Positions 57,575 through 64,000 of a stretch of DNA of 64,000 bases are shown one piece after another. The notes below the pieces were generated by a model that worked only from the letters and a program-made list of their open reading frames with translations, was not told where the DNA came from and searched no databases. The stretch covers positions 213,069 through 277,068 of the forward strand of contig LSYV01000001.1 of the NCBI GenBank assembly GCA_001584585.1, in the 5' to 3' direction. Made by a program: the position numbers and the translations under genes. Numbering within the stretch: the first letter of the stretch is position 1; each line of letters begins with the position of its first letter. The stretch comes from Gonium pectorale. Its lineage: Eukaryota > Chlorophyta > Chlorophyceae > Chlamydomonadales > Volvocaceae.

Positions 57575-57903
57575 CCAGGTATGTGGTGACGCAACGGCGA
57601 TGGAGGACGAGCTGCATGTGTTTTGCGAGTGCCCGTGCTATGAGCACCTTCGCGACCAATTTGAAGGCGCATTGCAGTTCAGGCGCCGGGGCATGATTAC
57701 GATTATGCAGGAGGCCCCACCTGCTGAGGTGGCAGCCTATTTGCAGGCTGTCTGGGACACTAGGCACGCCATGCTTCGGCGACCGGCGCTGAAGCGGGGT
57801 AGAGACGGCAATCATGACCCTTTACCCCACCCCACCACTCGTATTTCGTCCATGGCCCCCCCGGCTTTGACGGACGTGTAACCTGTAACCTGTAACCTGT
57901 AAC
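57575..57903 (+). mobile_element. Truncated LINE 3' end, forward
   Basis: Plus strand: CQVCGDATAMEDELHVFCEC…MITIMQEAPPAEVAAYLQAV… to MAPPALTDV, stop 57879-57881, tail of four CTGTAAC units to 57903. It lies head-to-head with the previous piece; both contain the same 3' part, so they are two insertions rather than one inverted copy. Confidence 0.8.
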
Positions 57904-58690
57904 GTGCCAATGCTCTAAGGGCCACCGCCGGAAACGCGTTGGGCAGGCTGGTCTCCACCGCAAGGTCCCGCCAATGCTGTAGATCCGCACGCAGGTAGGC
58001 GAGCACAAGGTCCCGCCCATCCTGCCACGAGCTAAATGGACGCGTGGCGCGGAGCCTCCACAGTGCCTGGTGCGCCAGAGCTTCCACCGGATCGTGGCGA
58101 GGCGTGGGAGGGTCTGGAGGCCCACGTTCAGCGGCTGCCAAGTGGCGATAGCCGCGGGAGTCCAAACACCGTAGTCGACACTGTCAGTGTTGCTGCTGCT
58201 GGAGACCACCATGGCACTGGGCGTCGGGCGAGGCGCCGGTGGTGCTCGTTGGCGTCCGGGCCCCCCCAATAGAAACCTAGACCGCAAATCTGCAGTACTG
58301 TCACGGCCAGCTGTAGAGCGCTTGGATCAACGTCCATGAGGGAAGGCCCTCCTGCCACGTGCCCCGGGCCATCTGCCGCTGCGACTGACGACCTCGCAAC
58401 CAAACCGGGCGATGGGAGGGCGACGGGTCCGGACGGTGGCGGTAAGGATGGCGGCGGAAGCTGCTTCCCTTGCTTCGGCCGCTGCGACGCATGGGGATGC
58501 CGCTGCTGCTGCTGGCGGGTCTATGGTGGAGGTGTCGCCTGCTGAGGGGCTGAACTGGCGGGCAGGGCTGCTGGCGCCTCCCTGGAGGCGGCTACCCTGC
58601 CTGCTGGCACAACGGCTGGCTGGGCCTGGGCTGACGGTGCGGAGCACGGGGATGCCGACTGCACAGGAGCCTCAGGCGGAGTGATGCCTG
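57904..58690 (-). other. Unidentified minus-strand coding-like stretch
   Basis: Frames on the minus strand look protein-like: a Pro/Gln/Ala-rich part (58690-58420), VTVLQICGLGFYWGG and PVPWWSPAAATLTVSTTVFG (58390-58150), then ALWRLRATRPFSSWQDG and RDLVLAYLRADLQHWRDLAV (58060-57950). Frame changes occur near 58160 and a stop interrupts the Pro-rich part at about 58526. The forward LINE ends exactly at its right edge. No family recognised; probably a transposon ORF. Confidence 0.3.
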
Positions 58691-58985
58691 CCAGACTCCG
58701 GTACCAATACCGGCCCAATACCAGCGCCCGCGCCGCCCCTGCGACGGGAAACGACCCGCCGGCCTCCTCAACCACTCCAGCAGCTGTAGGGGTAGGACCG
58801 GGCCCTTCACAGGCAGGCGGCTGGGGGGGTGTCCGCAGCCCCAGCCGCCACCTCCACCGTGCGGTGGCGCACGGTGGCGGTAGCGTTGTGATGGAGAGCG
58901 AGCAAGGTGACGGTGGCGTGCAGGCTAAGCGCCACCACAGATGTGCTGTGCACCGGATCAACCATCCAATGCACGTACCGGCAGG
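58691..58985. other. GC-rich, nothing recognised
   Basis: Open on both strands without domain signals; continuation of the Pro/Ala-rich stretch to its left is possible. Confidence 0.3.
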
Positions 58986-59034
58986 TGGGCCACCGCGCCC
59001 GTGGATGACCTCGGCGCCCTTCCCCCGCTTCTAC

Positions 59035-59135
59035 TTTGTGCAGGGGCTTGTGGATGCGCTTGGGGCTGCCCGGAGCCGCTTCGTTTTAAGGCCTTTCCTT
59101 CCGAAGACCAGCACTTCACATTTGGTTGTGTTCCA
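59035..59135 (+). pseudogene. LINE reverse-transcriptase fragment
   Basis: GGGGCTGCCCGGAGCCG… and GAAGACCAGCACTTC parallel the reverse complement of 62520-62585, the RT segment after the catalytic box. Only ~100 bp remain. Confidence 0.55.
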
Positions 59136-59199
59136 GTCGCCCGAGTAGGGCTGACCTAACTTGGACGGGGACTGCAGCCCGGTCCACCCTGGAGCCGTG

Positions 59200-59421
<222 letters not shown>

Positions 59422-60227
59422 CACTCAGAGCAAGAAGTCCGGAGAATCGACCCCTTGTCACTCCCTCCCCCGTAACTCCACGGGAGCGGCCTGCCTCCTG
59501 TGGCTGGCACAGCCCCAGCACACGCTACACTAATGTGTTTATGCTGATGAAAAGATAGCACATTCCGCGAAAGCGGGCCGGCGCTGCGTGCAAGGAAGGC
59601 CGCCTGATATTTCTGCGAACCCCTCCAAACCGCCACCAACTTGCAACGCCGACCCGAAGTCATACAGCCCTTGCCCTCGCCAACGCGGTGCCTCCATTCT
59701 CCAAGGCGCGGGCACTGTGTGCGAGTGTGCGCACAGAGCATCACGGCATTGCAGGCCCGCACCCTCTTTCGCGCTGCTCGGAACGTGGAGCTCTGGTTCA
59801 TGAACCAGGGCCTTTTCGGTGTGTGACCCGAAACCAGCTCGGCCCGACGTTGGGGTCGGTTGCACAACGGTTGCCCACCGAAATGGAACAAGCGCAGGGG
59901 CGTTGGTTGCCACCGGGAGCAGGCATTGCCTAATGCGTAACAAAAGCATAAGCAGCTTGGGTTCCTGGGAATGAGGGGTTTTAAGGGGAACTGACCACCA
60001 ACGCTTTGCACCGGCGCTGACAGGTCAACTCCCCGTACAACGGGGCCGCTCAACTGCGATGAAGTGCCAGAGCATCGCCTTCGAACGGATTCGCAATGTT
60101 TGTTGCCTGCTCTATACGTCGTAGGAATTTCAAGCCGTTTCGCACGCATTCAATTTGGGAATGCCGTAGCGCCAGACACTCTGTTCACAGCCCGATCCGC
60201 GCATTCTTGCTCTGAGTGAATAATGAT
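59422..60227. other. Unrecognised sequence
   Basis: A 242-codon minus frame (59421-60149) has no recognisable domain. Ends in TTCTTGCTCTGAGTGA, the inverted copy of the sequence beside the (TAA)n tract. Confidence 0.3.
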
Positions 60228-60300
60228 TCATCGTTACAGGACCCCGACACTGGGGTACGGACACTTCCGGTCCGAAAGCTCTGTGCCCACTGATCATGCA
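60228..60300 (-). mobile_element. LINE 3' terminus, minus
   Basis: Minus strand: CAGAGC-TTTCGGACCGGAAG, GTCCGTACCCCAGTGTCGG, GGTCCTGTAACGATGAATC. Near-identical to 60488-60556 in inverse orientation. Confidence 0.75.
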
Positions 60301-60487
60301 CTGGAACACCGGGTCCACCCTGGAGCGCATTAGGTGGAGTTGTGTGTGTTGAGGAGATGCTCCATTGTAGTTATGTAGCGACTTGAAGCACCCTAGGCTG
60401 ACATTTTGCGTCGCCAATTCACTCCCGGATGCCCGCGATTCTGGGGCAGACACGTATGTTTGGAGTCTGGCTGCCAGTGGATGATCA

Positions 60488-60600
60488 GTGGGCACAGAGC
60501 CTCGGACCGGAAGGGTCCGTACCCCAGTGTCGGGGTCCTGTAACGATGAATTATAATTATTATATATGTCCTGGTCCTGTAACGATGAATTATAGAATTT
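60488..60600 (+). mobile_element. LINE 3' terminus, plus, duplicated end
   Basis: GTCCGTACCCCAGTGTCGG, GGTCCTGTAACGATGAATTA, then a second GGTCCTGTAACGATGAATTA about 40 bp later (60571-60592). The repeated terminus suggests two stacked insertions. Confidence 0.7.
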
Positions 60601-62050
60601 TTAACATATATAGTCAGCTAGCAACTCTAGGAGACAGAGCACCCGCTCGTAGCCCGTCGCCAACGGGGAGGCCTCATCCACAAACAAGAGATTATTGAGC
60701 GTGTACCGTACTCGTCCAGGGCGGCGCTCTGCGCTTCAGGCACACGCCAGCGGTCGGGTAACCACCTCTTGCAGTCTGTGTCATTAGCATCAATGTAGTG
60801 AGCCAGCATCGTAATTGAAAGTCCAAATTGCACAACGGACAACGGGCACCCTTGCTTCACACCCTGGCCCACAGTAAACTCCTGGCCAAGCCTGCCGTTA
60901 ACCTTGACCCTCATTTGCACCTCATGATAGCTCGCCCGCAATGCGTCCAGAGTCTGTCCATGTATACCGTACATCTCGAGGACGGCCCAAAGCATCTCAT
61001 GGTCTCCCGAATGAAACGCCTTGGCGAAGTCAATTTGCATGACATCTCTCAACCTTCTCTCCATCTCGGCTAACTCAGCCCGCTTAATCGCTGCGCGCCT
61101 CGCCCTCTTGAAGGCTTTCAGAAGGGCCTTATAAGTGGGCCGTGCACTCCCCGCCGGGAGCTGCCCGGTAGATCGGTCACGCGCTTCACACTGATAGGCA
61201 TGAAATGCGTGCGGCTTACGAGCACTCAGCGTTCCACCAAGCGGCGTCGCCCTGGGTGCGCTGCTGGTCAGTAGTAAAGGCCTGCTTGCAGCACTCCGAG
61301 AGCAAAGCGCGTACTTTATAAACATTGACATCACAAGCGACTCCATTCTCAAGGCCAGTAATTAGGCGCTCCACTTTGACCGTAGCTACCGACCCTTCGT
61401 CGAAAGGTGCCTGGTAACGGCCTTTGTGAGATACATCAAAGCGAATCGTCCTCCCACGATGCCCAGTCGCACCCGGCCGCTGTTATACATGGTGCTGTGT
61501 CCAATTGCAGTCAAGTTTCAGTAGGACTGGGCAGTGATCACTCACAACGGCCCCTCCCTCCCAAAGCCACGAGTGCAAGACCCGCAGTTGACGTGCGGTT
61601 ACAAACTCGCCCCGTGAGGCAATGAAAAGGTCAATGGCGCTAGCCCTGCGCTCATTGCCTCCGACCGCCACACACATCATGCTGGCGGGCCTGTCGTCTT
61701 CTACGCGCTATTCATAATGGCGAAGTCGCAATCAGAACACAGTTTGGCAAGTCGCCGCCCAAATGCGTTGACGCTGGTATCACTATTAAGCCGCGGGACT
61801 TCGGTCGGTGGACTGTAGCCAACTTAAGCCTCCGCAGGGCCGGCAACGTCAGTCAGTCCACCAGTCCTTGCGCTGAAATCGCCGGCAAGTATATCCTCAT
61901 CGCCGTCGGCCCGTCACGCTGCAGGGAATCAATCATGCTGGTCAGCATCCAAACACCGCTTCAGGCAGATCCGCTCCCGCAACTCCTCTACCACTGGCAT
62001 GCTCGTAAACCGAGGAGGTCTGGGGTAATACATAGCATGCCCCTAGCAAT
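60600..62050 (-). pseudogene. Decayed LINE ORF2: endonuclease and reverse transcriptase
   Basis: Minus strand, in order: endonuclease part GDFSARTGGLTDV (~61880), NAFGRRLAKLCSDCDFAIMN (~61740), NERRASAIDLFIASRGEF and SDHCPVLLKL (61530-61650; DH of the catalytic site kept). Then RT with KALLKAFKRARRAAIKRAEL, a deletion, QIDFAKAF and GVKQGCPLS (60840-61050). The catalytic YADD box appears as LLFVDEASPLAT in another frame (60660-60700). Stops and frame changes are frequent. CR1/Jockey/L1-type origin; family relation to the 42 kb C-terminal pieces is likely but not shown. Confidence 0.8.
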
Positions 62051-62299
62051 ATGGCAGCTCCATCCGTGAAGGCATCTTCGATGCGGATTCACAGCGACTC
62101 ACACCCCATGGGTTCATTGGTCCGGGCTATCTCTCGGGCCGGGCTGCAACGCAGTATCTTAGGAAAACCGAGACCCCGCTACTGCGCCGCACTCCTGATC
62201 GGGCGCGCCTGGTGGAGGCAAAATGGACGTACCCGGCCATGGAAAGTCACCTCTTAGCATGTTCGCAGCTGGGCGGAGCATGGGTTCTCAGTAGATAGT

Positions 62300-63145
62300 C
62301 CTATGTCATGGTTTGATAGGCCTCGCACCGGACAAAGGCTATCAAATCTCCCACACGCGAAGACGTGCGCATTCCATAACAAAATGTGCACACCGAAGCC
62401 CCCCCGGCCCTCCTAAGTGTCTTCACTGCCGCACTGCTTCGACGCCCCCAGGCTGGCGGTATCCATCTGCACGCGTAATGCAATGAAATCCTGGTATGGG
62501 GATGGTCTGCAACGCAACTAAATGCGAAGTGCTGGTCTTCAGAGGGAATAGCCGTGAAAGGAAACGGCTCCGGGCAGCCCCGTATGTCCTGTCTGTGCAA
62601 CCAGCGGCTCAGGGTCTTGAATGACGACGAGACCGCGAAGTACCGGGGTTAACGTATGGATCCGGGCGACGCTTCACCCGGTGCACCGGCGAGCTCCTCA
62701 AAGCTAGGGGGCGAGCAATGCATTCCCTACTTCACCTTTGTTGAGAGAACAAGATCTACGTGCCTAAGCTACGCCTGGACCACTTCTCGTCGTTGGTGGT
62801 ACCTGTTTTCTCGTATGGAGCCCAGGCTTGGGGTCCGGACTTCATCAACGTGACGTTTGAGAGTGCTATGACAAACCCGATGGTTGAGGAGCAGAGTGCC
62901 TACATGCGAGCCGTTGTCGGGGCACGATGTCCCACCAATACACTACTGTACCGGGAGTTAGCGCAACGACCACTGCAGTGCCATTGGGCTAAAATGGTCT
63001 TGAGCTTCTGGAACGTACTCTCGGAACGCCCGGGCACGCTGTGCAATCGAGCTTTCGTTGCAGACCTGAAGATGGCGATTGAGGAGGTGTGGCCGACTGT
63101 TGGTCGGCTGATGTACTGCGGTTTCTGGCTGACCCTGGAGTGAAG
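62300..63145 (+). mobile_element. LINE copy with inverted 5' part (twin priming)
   Basis: 62600-62300 (minus) reads AIPSEDQHFAFSCVADHPH, RISLHYACRWIPPAWG, SAAVKTLRRAGGASVCTF, the RT region after the catalytic box. 62730-63145 (plus) reads the next part of the same ORF: LRLDHFSSLVVPVFSYGAQA, YRELAQRPLQCHWAKMVLSF, FVADLKMAIEEVWP. The upstream segment is inverted relative to, and directly before, the downstream one. The forward part ends abruptly near 63150 without the 3' UTR. Confidence 0.65.
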
Positions 63146-63189
63146 GCACCCGAGCAGCCCGGTTATCTTCCATTTTGGGGATTCGTCAG

Positions 63190-64000
63190 GCCGCACGTTT
63201 CCCCTTACTCCGGAGGCCACGCAGCATCCACTCCTCTCCGTCGGGCATGTGACACACCTCGCACGAGTGGCTAGCATTGGGGCGCGCAAGGCGGGGATCA
63301 ACAACCTCATCTTTGATTGGCAAGTGGCAGGGCGCGCAGTGAATGACGTGTGCTTTCATTGTCTCACCGTCGCGACCCTCTAGGACAAGCACTCCGCTTG
63401 TCCGCTAGGCCGCACCTCAACCACTCGCAAGATGTGGGGCTGAGCCTTGGGCTCCAGCGCGGTGCGGGCACTAGCATTGCGGTAGTACACATAATCGCCT
63501 ACCTCAAAACGACGGATCTTAGTATGGTAGCCGCCACCACGGAGGACGGCATACCTCAGCGTATCACGGTGCTGCGCAATAAGAGGATTCTCACCCGCAA
63601 TGGCCATGTTGCGACGCATAGCCTCGCCTCTCACGACGAGAGACTCGGCAGCAGCAGCCTCGGAGTCTAGGTCCAGATGGGACTCGAACCTTGGCTTAAT
63701 AGCAGGCGGGATGGTTGGCTGCACACCGTGCAGCAGATTGTACGGGCTGAACCCAGTGGCCCTTTGGGTGGAACAGTTCTAGCCAAGCATGATGTATGGG
63801 AGCTGCGCGTCCCACTCAATACCCTCCTGGCGTTGCACGGCCATCCTGCGAAGGGCACGCTTGCAGGTCTGCACCGACCGCTCCGCTCAGGCCATTGGCC
63901 TGAGGGTGTTTGGCGGAGGTTTGACGATGGTCAATAAGCGAATTGAGTAACAGCTGGCCGAATTCGCCCTTCCACTCACTGCCTTGGTCAGAGCAGACTT
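63190..64000 (-). pseudogene. Ty3/gypsy integrase end with PHD-like tail
   Basis: Minus strand from the window edge: integrase core CSDQGSEWKGEFGQLL, IDHRQTSAKHPQANGL (63990-63890), a frame change, then SERSVQTCKRALRRM, WDAQLPYIMLG with a stop, and YNLLHGVQPTIPPAIKPRFE. Then AQHRDTLRYAVLRGGGYHT, RRFEVGDYVYYR (SH3-like end) and HCAPCHLPIKDE, with a Cys-rich C-terminus CEVCHMPDGEEWML, the start of a PHD finger as found at the end of gypsy polyproteins in volvocine algae. At least one frameshift and one stop. RT and protease lie outside the window. Confidence 0.75.

Noticed and set aside
63950..63975. GAATTCGCCCTT, which resembles a TA-cloning vector junction
   Set aside because: On the minus strand it encodes EWKGEF within a continuous integrase sequence, so it is natural coding DNA and not a vector trace.

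Overview
The window looks like nuclear DNA of a green alga of the chlamydomonadalean (volvocine) type. Four eukaryotic genes can be rebuilt from many short exons separated by short introns with GT-AG (sometimes GC-AG) ends. The phosphate transporter gene has the volvocine polyadenylation signal TGTAA downstream. Most of the remaining DNA is decayed LINEs, a Ty3/gypsy fragment, a KDZ-type DNA transposon and GC-rich tandem repeats, typical of chlorophyte repeat-rich chromosome arms. No bacterial, organellar or viral gene organisation, rRNA, tRNA or CRISPR array was seen.

Host genes: (1) SNRNP40, the WD40 protein of the U5 snRNP, minus strand, 6156-8238, 9 exons, 341 aa. (2) A DRG1-type developmentally regulated GTP-binding protein, minus, 15497-19907, 11 exons, 368 aa. 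(3) A secreted SGNH/GDSL esterase-like protein, plus, 22660-31091, 8 exons, 474 aa; its second intron carries a complete 6.1 kb transposon. (4) An SPX-domain anion permease resembling the algal phosphate transporter PTC1, minus, 51656-56823, about 19 exons, about 800 aa. For the first three, every exon boundary closes in phase and the length matches the family. The fourth has one unresolved junction inside the SPX domain.

Repeats by region: 1-5667 is a segmental duplication, one copy of which was split by a composite insertion containing an internally deleted LINE. 8.2-15.5 kb holds a 562-bp direct repeat pair, a (CCGT)n array and dispersed short repeats. 23168-29257 is a KDZ transposon with long terminal inverted repeats and a 6-bp target duplication. 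31.4-34 kb has two LINE fragments. 34.3-36.1 and 40.2-41.6 kb are a C-rich, BamHI-site-containing satellite interrupted by three stacked LINE insertions. 41.9-46 kb holds more LINE 3' parts and a perfect 788-bp tandem duplication. 46.7-47 kb is a short tandem array. 47.3-50.9 kb is a cluster of serially inserted, 5'-truncated LINE copies recalling the Zepp clusters of green algae. 57.3-63.2 kb holds further LINE pieces, including one with the twin-priming signature, plus a 221-bp (TAA)n tract. 63.2-64 kb is the integrase end of a Ty3/gypsy element with a PHD-finger-like tail.

The strongest candidates for a second look are the serial LINE cluster, the transposon-laden intron in an otherwise intact gene, a dispersed ~50-bp repeat that usually precedes a pyrimidine tract and YAG (introner-like), and the stem-loop/TGTAAC 3' terminus shared by several LINE families. 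No operon-like or cooperative gene system is evident.
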